DNA of 64,000 bases. Source: Triplophysa rosa (taxonomy: Eukaryota > Chordata > Actinopteri > Cypriniformes > Nemacheilidae). The notes beneath the pieces are model-generated. The model was not told where the DNA came from, made no database searches, and worked only from the letters and a program-made list of their open reading frames with translations. Below are positions 9,016 to 20,884 of this stretch, piece after piece; the first letter of the stretch is position 1, and every line of letters starts with the position of its first letter. Made by a program: the position numbers and the translations under genes. The stretch is from positions 3,969-67,968 of the forward strand of contig NW_026634129.1 in assembly GCF_024868665.1 (NCBI RefSeq), in the 5' to 3' direction.

Positions 9016-11130
9016 ATGTCGACCCTTTGACTATGATCTTGTCAATGTGCACACAATATATTCTCAAATTCACACAGCAACCCCAAAAGTAAATGATGTA
9101 GGCCTAGTAAAATTTGTGTTTTCGAACCTTACCATTGTAAATATTGGTATACAACTGCAGATAATCAATTTACTGTAGTTAATAATAAGGGCTGTGGCAG
9201 TGCTCTCAGTATAGCGTGTTATACGATATACGTCTCAATTTTTCCTGGTGCTAAATAAATCAATATTGTCGGGTTATAATTATGTATATATTGCTGCCTT
9301 TTAAATGACACATAGGGCAGCTTTAAAATACTGTTTATTTCATTTATTTGTTGGCAAATAAAAAGCAACTGGGGCAATAAGAACACAAGGGAGGCAACAC
9401 AAGTTTTCTCTTTTATGAAAAAAGTATGAAGCAAAATATAAAATTGCCAAATAAAAATTAATTGAAGCTAATTTCTATGAATTAATGGGTCCATACAAAT
9501 GCACAAAGGCACTGGATATTACAGGGCATTTCAGTAAAGCCCTTTTCATACAGAGATCCTGGAAAATATGCAGAAGATTTGTCCCGAGATGACAGGATCG
9601 GTTGATTTTGGTTCACACTGCCAGTGATTTTCTGGAACCTGTGCGTGCGTTCACACACATCCTAAAGACATGTGATGTGCAATGTACTTTATAAAACGGT
9701 CAGTTCTGGTCCTTGATTCTGATTGGCTGAGCGGAGCTCTAAGCCGTTATAAAATACCCAATAACGGCTGACCGCACCACATAGTCTAAATATCATTTTA
9801 TTGACTTTATTTATGAAACCTTGCTAAGCATATGGAATAACCGTTTTATAAAAGCAATAAGCCCTGCGAAGCAGTGGGTTACAGTGCATTTTATAACAGC
9901 TACGGGGTTTTAGGCCTCCGCTTCGCATCGTGCCACAACGCCCTTAGCTGTTATAAAATGCACTGTAACCCACCGCTTCTTGGGGCTTATTACTTTAGTA
10001 ATGTGGTCGGGAACGTAGCGCTGTCACAGTGAAGGAATTTTCCTTGAGGTGATTTCGAATTTTTTATAGTTTTTATAGCGCGGTTTGCTATATTATAACC
10101 GCATTCCTTCTATATTTAGTGCCAAATAGGACTAAAAAAGGTTACTATATAGCATACATTGTTGGTTTTTAAATGATAAAGATATCAAAATAAGTACTTT
10201 TTATATAGTCTATTTATTTGTAAATGCAGAACACTGAAGAATGAGACGCAAGAACCAAGAAGCCTGTTTTTACTACTTTAACTGCAATACAAAAGGCAAT
10301 TATTTTGTTTTACATGTTTTTGTTTAGAAAATACAAGCATGCTCAGGTAGGCTCAAATCAGTCTGTTAACAAAAAAATCGCTCCTCCACGTCGTGTACAT
10401 CAAGAGACACACAAGACTTGTTTTAAAGAAGAGATTCTTTTGAGGAGATTCCCCCCTTCAACATAAAGCGCTTTGAGTGCCCAGAACAGCACTATATAAA
10501 TGTAACAAATTATTATAAATTATAAAATGTTGCTAAGCTGAAGTTGAACAGTTAAATGTTCTCCTCACTGTGCAATAAATATGTGCAATACTCAACTTAT
10601 ACTCATATTTATTTATTATACTGTTACTGATTTAATATATCATACAGCTATCCCATTCCCTTACACAATTTGTATATAGCACCTTATAACTTGTACATAC
10701 ATGCATAGCACATACATAACATATTAGCATCCGCTGCTCTTTTGACAGGCCTATATTGTTTTTTTTCATATGTGTATTATCTATTACATATTTATTTTTT
10801 ACTATTTTGTTACCTGTGTCTTGTCACTTTCAACTGTATATGCACTGGAAGCTTCTGTCACTAAGACAAATTCCTCGTGCGTATAGCACATTTGGCAATA
10901 AAGCTCCTTCTGATTCTGATGTATGTTCTTTGCGTTATTATGGGAAACTTTATATGAGCTGTTCATATGATAGTAAATGTATCATACTACTACAGTATTT
11001 ATATGGGGAATTGTGGACAGAATTGTCCCATATGGTCATCTCGCAATATACTTACCCTGCTACCACTTGCTATAAAGACAAGGCTTACTATTGTTAATGT
11101 TATGGGTAGTGTTTCTTACAGTGATCATTT
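9016..11130. other. Centre of the foldback element: no gene, nested repeats
   Basis: This 2.1-kb stretch has no credible coding sequence. It contains the hairpin at 9858-9992 and LINE-like 3' tails at 10460-10510 and about 10560-10925 (the latter ending GGCAATAAAGCTCCTTCTGATTCTGAT-like, split here as GGCAATAAAGC then TTCTGATTCTGAT). Confidence 0.6.
9690..10010. mobile_element. MITE-like sequence with hairpin
   Basis: Arms near 9858-9905 and 9946-9992 are inverted copies of a sequence containing GTTATAAAATGCACTGTAAC. A second inverted motif, ATAAAACGGT or ACCGTTTTAT, brackets the left part. This is typical of fish miniature DNA elements, and no protein is encoded. Confidence 0.6.
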
Positions 11131-12480
11131 TGTCTTGGCAAAGAGTTAGACAGTAAACAGAACAGTTTAGCCACAGCATGGATCATTCAGGAATGGGATA
11201 AACCTAGACGACTGATTAAATTAAGTGTTACTTTTAATTATTAATGACATACAAATTCACAGTACTGATGATTTCCCCCACGTTAATTCTGCCATCGTTA
11301 TACTGGTAGTACACCGACAGCTGCAGCGCATCGCAATGTAAACGTTGCACACATTGAAAGGAGGCACGCGCTGAGTGTGCGGCGCGAACTAGCTGCCTAC
11401 CCATGCAGTATCGGGGAAACAGATTATATTTTATCGAATGACAAAATCGGAATTTATCACTTTGGTACATAAAGACAAAAAAACGGCTGGCTGGCAGCGG
11501 ACCAAATCAGTCACCGGGATGGGGATTGTCCACCCCAGTCCGTGCATGCTGTTATCAAGTCATAAACGTTTCAGTCGTTTGTTACTAACATATTTCTTCG
11601 TATATCACACATTTTAGACCGCCGTTAGCCGCCATGTTAGCTCCCTGAATCTTAGTGCAGAGCAAAACGTGATTGGCTGAAGTTAGAACGTGCCCTATTG
11701 GACAACGAAAGCGGGAGTTACCCGATTGGCTTGCGTAGATAGTGGGCAGAGTCCACCTATTTGTGGATTGTGAGCACGTATTGACGTTAGAAATGTTTCA
11801 AAATCCACAAATGCACAGAGAGCCATCCACAAATGCGTGCACTGATCCACAAATGTGTGCAGCGATTCACAAATGCACAGAAAGAGATCCACAAATGTGC
11901 AGTTAAGCGATTCACAAATGTGCAGAAAGCGATCTACAAATAAATACCATTAAAATAAATGTGTAAATAGTTTTTATTTGCAAATCTCATTGTATTTATT
12001 TGTGAATTCCATTTCTTTTTGTGGAACGTCTAAAATATATTTATGGTTCGCTTTTTGTGCATATGTGAATTTAAAAAATGTTTGTGAAACTCTATATTTA
12101 TTTGCGGATCATAGTTTATTTATTCAGAATAATGCAACAATTCTGATCCCATACTGTTACTCTAGTCTAGATTGAACATTAGACTTAATGTTAGTTGTGT
12201 TTAATTGTTTTTAATCCAGGTGTGTGACGTTTCATATCGATTGGGCAGCACATTTTCTGAGGGGTATGCGAGATCAATTTTTGGATAATAGAGTTAAGAA
12301 ACTGCAACAAACGCAAATTTAAATGCAAATTAACATGATTCCTTCAACCATATATCCTATACAAAGAACATGTTAATTAACGCTCTTATAATAGACAATT
12401 GAATGGAAACTCAGCTGATGATGGCCATTTTCCTTTTCTAATAATCAAAACTACAGAAAAGCCCAAGTTAAATTGTCATA

Positions 12481-12913
12481 TGTGACCCTGGACAACAAAA
12501 CCAGCCTTATAGGTCAATTTTTTAAAATTGAGATTTTTACATCATCTGAAAGCTGAATAATTAAGCTTTCTATTGATGTATGAGTTGTTAAGGATAGGAC
12601 AATATATGGCGGAGATACAGACGTTTATAACTGGAAACTGAGGGTGCAAAAAATCTAAACATTGAGAAAATCGCCTTTAAAGTTGTCCATCAGAGGCGCT
12701 GAAGCAGGCCATCCACACACAAAAATAACGTTTTTATATATTTAAGGAGGGAAATTTACAAAATATCTTCATGGAACATGATCTTTACTTAATATCCTAA
12801 TGATTTTTGGCATAAAAGAAAAATCGATAATTTTGTCCCATACAATGTATTTTGGGCTTTTACTAAAAATGTTTCCGTGCTACTTAAGACTGGTTTTGTG
12901 ATCCAGGGTCACA
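12481..12913. mobile_element. TA-flanked MITE, copy 1 (TGTGACCCTGGAC ends)
   Basis: The terminal inverted repeats are TGTGACCCTGGACAACAAAA and its near-complement ending CAGGGTCACA, with TA on both sides. The body is nearly the same as 16425-16834. This is a very common type of fish non-coding DNA transposon. Confidence 0.85.
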
Positions 12914-12957
12914 TATCGTTAGATATTTGAACAGGCTCATAAGCTATTACATTTGAC

Positions 12958-14010
12958 AAGACAACGCAATTATTCAAGATGTCCATGGATAGTGGTGCTG
13001 GAGGAACGGACAGTGGTGATGGCACATTGTACATGCATGGCTGGGTTGGGAGAGTTTTGTTCCCACGCTGCAGCACTTATGTACACAGTTTTGGCTGCTG
13101 TTGACAAGAGAGAAGGACAGATATACACCGAGACGCCATGCACATGGACAAAGCCAAGCAGGAAAAAGTTAAGTACGATATCTAACATCTTTGATAACCA
13201 AGAGAAAGTTGCAACTCAAGACCATTTGCAGCACATAAGACTGCACATCTGCTGATGAGTTTACGTTCTGTTGTGAACAGCTCCAAAGTGAAGGCCAAGA
13301 AGCAGAGGCCAAGAAAAGTGCAATCCTGTGAGTCATCAAAGGCCATTCCATCAGATACATGCCCAAGACTGTAATACTGGATCTGCCAACACCTCTAATC
13401 ACTCTTTATGCAAGCCCCAGGCTTGAAATGGATTTGCCCGCAATGCTGGAGGTGGGTGCCGAGACCTTTGAGAAGCTGCATCTCACACCAGAGCAGGTAT
13501 TTGTGATAATTATAGCTATTATAATAGTTCAATTACTTTTAATATGACTAATATAAGTATTGGAATGATTTAAAGCTAGGAATTTTACTCCAAAATGTTC
13601 CAAATAAAATGGCTTTCTTTTGTGTTGTTTTAATCAGATGGGGTCTAAAAATGAGGACACTGCCAGAGAGTCGTACCTGAGGGCGATGCAGGACCTCCAT
13701 CCAGACCTCCACGTTGCAGCATCTGGACTTATAAGTAACCTAGAGGTGCCATGGATCGGTGGATCACCAGATGGTGTGGTGATAGTGTTAGAGATGAAGT
13801 GTCCTTTCAGTGCAAAAGACCGCACTCTACATGAATGTGTAAAAGACTCAAGGTTCTGTCTGAGGAAGACTCAAGGTTCTGTCCCCGAGGAAGGTGTAAT
13901 GAACCTAAAGTAAAATCACAGTTACATGCCCAAATGCGTGTAGCAGAGGTAACATACTGTGGTTTTTGTGGTGTGGACACCTCAAGAACTATTTATACAA
14001 CGCATCCCGT
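12958..14010 (+). pseudogene. SWIM zinc-finger / YqaJ-like nuclease gene remnant
   Basis: Three coding-like pieces line up. At 12958-13250 a SWIM zinc finger reads CTCMAGLGEFCSH (CxCx7CxH). At 13359-13496 a helical linker is followed by a splice donor (CAG|GTATTT). After an intron of about 140 bp ending TTAATCAG, 13637-13910 carries a YqaJ-type exonuclease core with GGSPDGVV (Asp) and LEMKCPF (ExK). Remnants in another frame continue to about 14010. Frameshifts near 13255 and 13880 and loss of a Cys-rich segment between the SPDG and LEMK motifs show that it is dead. The family, as I remember it, is multicopy in fish genomes and probably transposon-borne. YqaJ proteins are lambda-exonuclease-like nucleases and SWIM fingers bind DNA or protein. 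Confidence 0.75.
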
Positions 14011-14113
14011 CTGATGATACAAAAATAAAAAACAATGTCACATGTCAAACAATAGCTGTCAAAACTAATCTCTTACTGATTTAATGAAAACGTCATATGT
14101 ATAACTCCTCTGT

Positions 14114-14618
14114 TGTCATGATTCTGCCCTCTCTTGTCACGCTTTTTGAGCCTTGAGGCAGAATCATGACAGACCTACGTGTTTCATGTGGAGAGAGTTT
14201 TTTTGTCCTTATGGCTTTCCATACACTCTCTTTGGTCTCGTCTTGTTTCCCGCCCTCTCGTCTCCTCATTATTGCTCGTTTATTGTTTCATGCCCCGCAC
14301 CTGTTCCCCTCTTGATTTGGTTTCCTTGTGTCTTCTGTCCTGTGCTAGTTCATTCCGTTCCGTGTCCTTGTGTTTGTTCCTGCTCGTGATTCCTTTCTAG
14401 TTGCGTTTAGTCTACTGTATGTGAGTTTGTGCCAAGTGTTTATTTTGTCAGTTAGTGAGTCTGCGTTCGTGTTAGTCTGGTTATATTATTCCCCCTGTCA
14501 TTGTTATTTTTACCCCCTCGCGGGTCTTTGTTTTGTTATAATAAATTATCTTGTGTTAACCCCTTACCCGCTGTCTGCGCCTGGGTCCTCTGTCCTTGCT
14601 CACCCCCCGTTCGTGACA
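14114..14618 (+). mobile_element. 5' LTR of a miniature LTR element
   Basis: The edges are TGTCATGATTCTGCC and TTCGTGACA. The first 57 bases fold back on themselves (TGTCATGATTCTGCC with GGCAGAATCATGACA). An AATAAA-like site is near 14540. The 3' half is repeated at 14985-15404. Confidence 0.8.
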
Positions 14619-14620
14619 GA

Positions 14621-14839
14621 ATGAAACAGCCATCACAGAACCTCGCAGAAAGAGGGATCGTAGCGGGAGGGGTCGATGCCGCCGGGTTCCCCTCCAGGGT
14701 CGAAGCCACCGGACTCCCTTCCAGGGTCGGGGCCGTCTGGCTCCCTTCCAGTGTCGAGGCCACCAGGCTCCCTTCCGGGGTCAAGGCCGTCGGGTTCCCG
14801 TCCGGGGTTGAGGCCGCCGGGCTCCCTTCCAGGGTCTAG
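14621..14839 (+). CDS. Short repeat-bearing ORF in the miniature LTR element (72 aa)
   Basis: The frame starts three bases after the 5' LTR (ATG 14621) and ends at TAG 14837-14839. After a lead of about 16 residues it is made of a nine-residue repeat of the form VEAxGLPSR, encoded by 27-bp DNA units. The DNA repeat continues past the stop, so the stop is probably a mutation within a repeat. It may be the stub of a gag gene. No domain is recognised, and translation is unproven. Confidence 0.4.
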   Translation: MKQPSQNLAERGIVAGGVDAAGFPSRVEATGLPSRVGAVWLPSSVEATRLPSGVKAVGFPSGVEAAGLPSRV

Positions 14840-14870
14840 GTCGTCGGGTTCCCCTCCAGGGTCGAGGCCG
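14668..14870. repeat. 27-bp minisatellite, about 7.5 units
   Basis: Units follow the pattern GTCGAGGCCGCCGGGCTCCC then TTCCAGG. Length is held at exactly 27 bp across units, which keeps the frame open and hints at past coding constraint. Confidence 0.85.
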
Positions 14871-14904
14871 CCGGTATTCTGTTCCCGCCACAGATCCCCG
14901 CCGG

Positions 14905-14965
14905 CAGTCCAGCCGGCATTCCAGTCCGGTGCAGCCGGCCATCCAGTCCGGTGCAGCTGGGCACC
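14905..14965. repeat. CCAGTCCGGTGCAGCCGG short array
   Basis: About three copies of a ~21-bp unit that also makes the larger array at 55585-55740. Confidence 0.75.
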
Positions 14966-14984
14966 CAGTCCAGAGTTATTTTTG

Positions 14985-15404
14985 GCCCTTATGGCTTGCC
15001 ATACACTCTCTCCGGTCTCGTCTCTGTTCCCGCCCTCTCGTCTCCTCATTATTGCTCATTTATTGTTTCATGCCCTACAGCTGTCCCCCTCTTGATTTGA
15101 TCCCTTTATAATGCCCTTGTGTTTTCTGTCCTGTGCTGGTTCATTTTGATTTGTGTGGTGCAGTTCCTGTGTCTTGTTCAGTTTAGTCTAGTTTAGTTAT
15201 TTGTAATTTAATTCAAGTGTTGTCTTAGTCTTGTCTAGTGTAGTCTGTGTTCCTGTTTATATGTCATGTTTATATCTTTGTTATTTTACCCCCTCGTGGG
15301 TTTTTGTTTTGTTTTATATTAAACGTCTTGTTAACCCCTTACCCGCTGTCTGCGCCTGGGTCCTCTGTCCTCGTATCCTTGTGTCTCTGCCACCGATCGT
15401 GACA
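14985..15404 (+). mobile_element. 3' LTR (5'-truncated) of the miniature LTR element
   Basis: It matches 14205-14618 from TTATGG onward and ends CGTGACA, with the shared tail CCGCTGTCTGCGCCTGGGTC. Confidence 0.75.
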
Positions 15405-16129
15405 CCTGTGCTCTTTGTTGTCAACTGTTGTCTGCAACTCATTTTGTGACCCATTTTACTGAGATGACAAATCTGCCAAATGTCTCTTATACTGTATGTT
15501 AAAGATTATGTTTAAGTAACAATGAAGCATTATTTTTGTCTGTAGTACATATTCAGAAAAATAAGTAAATAAATAAATTCAGAGTACTCAGAACCTATGT
15601 CTTTTTATCCTTATGGTTATGTATTTGTGTACAAATTCATCTGACAACACTGAAACATACATATTAAAATAACATAGATTGCACAGAAAATAACTGTATA
15701 TACTGTATAATAATTGGTTCTGCATTGTAGTTCAGGGTTTACAGGAGTATTTAAACAAATCATAGGAATCAAAATATTAAAAGTCATAAATATGACTAAT
15801 AAATTATTACTGTAGGATGGAACATTCATCCATTTTACATTGTGGTAAGCAACTACTGTCTGTCTATTCTGTGGGGACAACGGATGGCCAAATATTACAA
15901 AGAGCACAACAAACTATCACCATCTTTTCAAGTGAGGTAACTTGTCCTTTAGTGGCCCTTTAGAAGAGAGACATGGGTGTGGTGTATTTGTTTCTGACCG
16001 GGCCAATGACTTTCCACATGGATCTGTTTTTTTAAAACGTGATCTGGTACGGTTTAACGATAATTTAAAAATGACATGGTAATACTAACTTTTGGAAATT
16101 TCCAATGTGGTTAACCATTAAACCGATAA
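15405..16129. other. Intergenic sequence, nothing recognised
   Basis: AT-rich sequence with no gene, repeat edge or structured element that I can support. Confidence 0.5.
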
Positions 16130-16280
16130 TTTACATTTAGACATTTGGCAGACGCTTTTATCCAAAGCAATTTACGTTGCTTTATCCTATACATTTATAC
16201 ATAGGCATGTGCAATCTCTGGGATCGAACCCACAACCTTGCGTTGTTAACACAATGCTCTTACCACTGAGCTACAGGAAA
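16130..16280 (-). mobile_element. tRNA-derived SINE, copy 1
   Basis: The plus strand shows the SINE tail (CATTTGGCAGACGCTTTTAT) first and the reversed tRNA-like head last (GGGATCGAACCCA ... GAGCTACAGGAA), which contains an inverted B box. The orientation is therefore minus. Confidence 0.8.
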
Positions 16281-16424
16281 GCTGATAATGGTTCCATCTA
16301 TAATAGAGACCAGTTAAATTTCTATAACGTCTCTATGTTTTTTTTTTAGTACGGATGTCTGTATCTCATAAGATTTAGCTAAATATTCAATTGTGGTATT
16401 TTGCTTTAATACAAATTCATAATA

Positions 16425-16834
16425 TGTGACCCTGGACAACAAAACCAGTCTTATGGGTCAATTTTTCGGTATTGATATTTTTACATAATCTGAAAGCTGA
16501 ATAAATAAATAGATATATGAGTTGTTAGAATAGGACAATATCTGGCTGAGATACAACAGTTTAAAACTCTGGAATCTGAGAGCGCAACAAAATCAAAATA
16601 TTGAGAAAATTGCCTTTGAAGTTGTTAATCAGGGGCACTGTGGCAGATCCACTCACAAAAATAAAGTTTTTATATATTTAAGGTAGGAAATTTACAAAAT
16701 ATCTTCATGGAACATGATCTTTACTTAATATCCTAATGATTTTTGGCATAAAAGAAAAATCGATAATTTTGACCCACACAATGTATTTTTGTCTTTTGCT
16801 AAAAATGTTCCCGTGCTACTTAAGACTGGTTTTG
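16425..16834. mobile_element. TA-flanked MITE, copy 2 (right end lost)
   Basis: It is collinear with 12481-12913 but stops at GACTGGTTTTG, so the right terminal repeat is incomplete. The conserved stretch around ATATCTTCATGGAACATGAT is identical in both copies. Confidence 0.85.
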
Positions 16835-17190
16835 ATAAATAGGCATAGAGGCCTATTGAACAATTATTACTGTCTCAAATTGAAGTAGAAATGTATATTA
16901 ATTAATTAATAAAATGATTCAAATTTTGTTAATCTCAAAATTAATTACAAAAAATGTATTTTCTTTTCAGAAATTAAATTTTATTATCAGTTAAAAAGCT
17001 AATATTAATACAATAATTACCTTTTATTAAAAACGTGTATGAGACATGGTAGTTTAAGTGTACACATATTCTACTGTGTGTGCACGTGTGTGCGCGCACG
17101 TTCAGGTTTTATACATTGTGGTGTGTGTGTTCAGGTTTTTATACATTGTGGGGGTCCTCGTAGTAAAAGTCTGAACCACATTGTTGTCAC
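16835..17190. other. AT-rich intergenic with a short TG/GC-rich run
   Basis: No gene is seen. Alternating purine-pyrimidine sequence (GTGTGTGCGCGCACG) lies near 17078-17100. Confidence 0.5.
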
Positions 17191-17194
17191 ATTT

Positions 17195-17620
17195 TCATGC
17201 TCTTTTAGGGGTGAGCGTTATAAAGTGAGGCGCGTCGGGCACGAGCTGCGCAGAGACACAGTTTCCTTATACAGCACGAGCTTCACAGTTATAAAGTGAG
17301 GCTAGATTGTATTCTTATTCTGATGTTATATTCTATAAAAGAGTTATAAAGTGAGGCGCATCTTCTTTATACAAAACGAGCAGCGTAGACACACGTCTTC
17401 TTCATGCAGTTATAAAGTCAGGCGGGTCTGCGCAAACTGCGCATGCTCTTTATACAGCGCGAGCTTCAGTTATTCTGATGTTATATTCAATAAAAGAGTC
17501 ATAATGTGATGGGAATCTTCTTTATACAAAGCGAGCAGCGCAGACACACGCGTCTTCTTTATACACTGTGGGCTGCTCAGACACCTGTCTTCTTTTTACA
17601 GTTATAAAGTCAGGCTAGTC
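17195..17620. repeat. Degenerate GTTATAAAGTGAGGCG repeat cluster
   Basis: GTTATAAAGT(G/C)AGGC recurs five or six times (near 17217, 17288, 17344, 17409 and 17600), interleaved with GAGCAGCGCAGACACACG and TCTTCTTTATAC. Spacing is irregular (50-120 bp). No open frame spans it. Confidence 0.65.
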
Positions 17621-17889
17621 TGATCTGTACAGTGGGGGTTTTATGCCAGTTAGCTTTGTTTGTATGTGTTTACAACGTGACTTGCAGCCTGCAGCACAGA
17701 GCAGTGAGCATCACATGAAGAAAGTTAAATATCTGTTGGTATCAGGATGCTGGCTCAACATCGTCATGTCTATCAGCCATAGGCCTATGTTCTTTGTTTT
17801 ATGGACTTTTAATTTGTATTTTACTTTCTGATTTCCTGATGTATTACATTGCTTCATTAATATTCATCATGGTATTTGCATACTGAGCA

Positions 17890-18205
17890 TACACTTACTT
17901 TACAATCCTACTAGTGCCTACTATGCTCAGGATATCTGTGATCTAAAAAGTTAAGAAAAAAATAAGTTCTAGTTCTGATTTCTCTGAACTAGTGAAGTAT
18001 AATTAAATACTAGTCACACTGAAAATAAGTACTAGTATCTAATGAGTAAGTACTAGTGTCTAATGATTAAGTACTAGTTTATATTGAATAAGTACTAGTA
18101 TCTAATTCTTAGGTACTATTATCTAATGAATAAGTACTAGTATCTAATGGAATAGTTACTAGTAACAAAAAAATAAGTACTAGTAGCCTAAAAATAGATA
18201 CTAGT
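17890..18205. repeat. ACTAGTA satellite, block B (inverted relative to block A)
   Basis: About eleven copies of GTACTAGTATCTAATGAATA-type units of ~21 bp, the reverse complement of the unit at 5140-6440. Confidence 0.85.
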
Positions 18206-20880
18206 AAACGTTAAGGATTAAATGACACAATCGCTTGCCATAGTCTGTCGCTGACACTATAGCCTAATAGGTCAGAGCCAGCAGGTGTCTCAGAACCCTA
18301 CTCCAAATATGAGAGATAATTGGATGGCACAAACATTTGCTGAAGTTACCATGGCAACAGAAAGGTTAGGGTTCAGACTGCAATATGCTTTGGGAGCCTG
18401 GAGGCTATTTTCGTTCGCCATGAAAACTATTAAACACAATGTAGGAGGCAGCCTCTCGTTCCGCTAGCAAGTAATGAAGGTAGCCTGCGGTGTGAGCCGA
18501 CAAAGCTTCAACACACAATCCTCTAACTGCTGTGGACACTCACGTTCTGCGTCTCCGTGATTACTAAAACGGCCATGTCACAATTGGAGATATTTGTCCG
18601 ACAGAGGAATTTTACCAAGAAATATTTGGTTGTACATTTTATTTCAACAAGGCATTTGGCAGAGTGACTTACAACAGTCAGAACTACAAAGTGATACATC
18701 CAAAAACATGAGTAGAAGAGGAAGAGAAATATGTACACGATAGTGAAAATAGTTGTGATGTTCCTTCGATAGTGTGGTGGATGCAACTAAACAGGGAGTG
18801 AAGGTGAACGACATACAGCAGGAACGTGTTGGATATAAGCAGACATTTTCTTAAAGAAATGCGAGTGTTGCTTACTTGTGCAAAACTTGCAGCCACGAAA
18901 AGTTGTGTGTAGTTGCCTATAGTTGTTGCTCTTCCGTGGTTAATGTGCTGTGAGATTTTCAGTTTTCTTTGGGGTTGTTTGCAGCTGGTGTTTTTGGTAG
19001 TTGCTAGCTAACTTTCAGTAGTATTTATTAGTGTTATTGGTAATTGTGCACGAAACTATAGATTATATAGAACTATATATGAAGTAGAAACTTGCGATAA
19101 CTCTGTTTAAAAAAAAATCATGTTTCTTTATTGTGCATTCCAATTAATATCAATCAAACTGCAGTTGGTTTGTTTTTATTTAAGCCATAATAACTTTAAA
19201 AAAATACAGCTAACTAATGCAATAAATCACAATAAAAACATGATAATATAATAAAAAACATGATTTTTGAATTTTTTTTAAAATGGAGTTATCTCATTTT
19301 GGAACCAAACTCTTCATGTGTGTATATAATTTATATGTGAAAGTGTGAGATCATGTAACAAAGAGCCCTCAGAGGAAGCATGGAAGTGTTTAATACCTAA
19401 AACAAAAGGGAACTAAAGGTACCAAAGTCAAAAAATAAATAAATAAACGCCTGACCAAAAATGACACAAGTGCCTTACGTTTTGCTCGTGTGCAGTACAT
19501 GCATGTAAGCGTTGTCAGTACGTTTCAGTGTGGATAGGCGGCACCAGAGCCACTGAGAGAGAGAGTCGCGTCAACTCCGTTGACTCCAAGGAACAGTTTT
19601 TTCACAGCAATGGCGGTTCATGGAGTCTCTCAATAGTTCCCGGAAGTTACTAGTAACACATGAAGCTGCCGCTGAACAGACCAACTGAGGTAAACTTTTA
19701 ACCCATTTAAAGACGTAAGTTATTTATTGAATAAAAAAATGAAAGAAATAAAGCATTTAAAGAGAAAACATAACTTCCTGGAACTATATGAAGGCTCCAT
19801 GAATAACTTGACACGCGAACATTTTGAACTTCCGTTGGAGCAACTCTCTCTCTCTCAATGGCTCTGGGCAGCACTAGGAAAACGCTTGTAAACACGAGTG
19901 TTGACAAAGAGTGTTTTTAAAACGAAAACTTTCATGTGTAAATGGTCTCAACTTTACACAACAGAAGATAAAGCACAACAGAAAAAAACACTGAAACAAA
20001 CAAAAACCGGGCAAGGAACAACATGAAGGTTTATATAAAAAGTGTGCTACAAAAGGCAGCTACAAAAAATCAGAAAAAATCGTAAACAAATAGGCTAGTG
20101 ACAAATTGTGAATATCTGTGCATGCCAGTGCAGATTTCATAGAACACACTTTGGTGTCAGGTCCGTACTCTTTGGGCAAACACGATAAGGGATGTACTGT
20201 AGATTGCAGACACATTAAAGTGTCCCTCACACCTGATAGACACCAGTGATTCTGTGATGATAAAAGATACTTTGTTTCATCCTTACTCATATGCACACTT
20301 CAAAGGCTTTTGTGCCAGCACACCATGTTGATGAAGAATATTACCCCTCAGCCATTCCTTCGCCTCTGTCTCTCCCACATCTTTTTGTGGCCAGGCCTCT
20401 TTCCCTCAGAAAGAAGCTTATCTACATTAAAGAAGCTGTCAGTGACACCCTGACAGTGGAATACTGGAAACACGTCTGGCACTTACTGTTGATTCTGTGT
20501 GAGTGAAACCCAGCGCTAGATAACCTGAAACCTGCTGAGCCACAGAGAGTCAGAGAATGTTGGTCTTATCTAGAAAACCACACCGAGAAACGCTTAATCC
20601 ATTACCACTGCAATCAGTCCAGCAGACCCACAGAGCAACACATTCTCCCGCACATACACCTCAAACTGATAACAACCTAATGCATTATTCACATCAATTA
20701 TCATAAATCCGTCAGAATGAAATTTTGGGTTTATATACATTTTTTGCTTCTCTCTCAAATTCGCAAATAAAACTAAAGCATTTTATCCAAATACAGATCT
20801 ACTTTGCAATTTCAGTTTTTTTTCAACATAACAGTGTCAGCACAGATTGTGTTCTGCAGATTGTGTGTTTCACAAGGGTC
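18206..20880. other. Intergenic, no gene recognised
   Basis: Short open frames here lack recognisable motifs. One local feature is an imperfect inverted pair around GCCACTGAGAGAGAGAG (near 19550) and CTCTCTCTCAATGGC (near 19845), possibly the ends of a small decayed element. Confidence 0.5.
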
Positions 20881-20884
20881 AAAT

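Larger units (their letters stand above)
7467..12151. mobile_element. 4.7-kb foldback DNA element with ~1-kb terminal inverted repeats, TA-flanked
   Basis: The ends are TGGGATCAGAATTG and CAATTCTGATCCCA, each bordered by TA (7465-7466 and 12152-12153). The left arm (7467 to about 9010, less the inserted LTR) is the inverted copy of the right arm (about 11135-12151). The centre of about 2.1 kb holds no transposase, so the element is non-autonomous. The TA duplication fits Tc1/mariner-like integration, but the arm length is unusual for that group, so the superfamily is unresolved. Confidence 0.8.
14114..15404 (+). mobile_element. Miniature LTR retrotransposon (LTR - 366 bp - partial LTR)
   Basis: Two related LTR sequences in direct orientation bracket a short interior with no protease, RT or integrase, so it must depend on a partner for movement. 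The second LTR lacks its first ~100 bp. No clear primer site follows the first LTR, and the interior begins almost at once with an ATG. I do not see a clean target duplication. Confidence 0.7.

Noticed and set aside
9858..9992. Transcription terminator or microRNA hairpin
   Set aside because: The arms match the common structure of a fish miniature element and lie within a larger transposon.
14633..15095. 138- and 139-codon Gly/Pro/Asp- or Ser/Pro-rich frames on both strands
   Set aside because: They are alternative frames of the 27-bp minisatellite; length is guaranteed by the repeat.
20291..20506. 71-codon ORF as a host exon
   Set aside because: No motif, no clear splice sites in frame and no partner exon; chance is the simpler reading.
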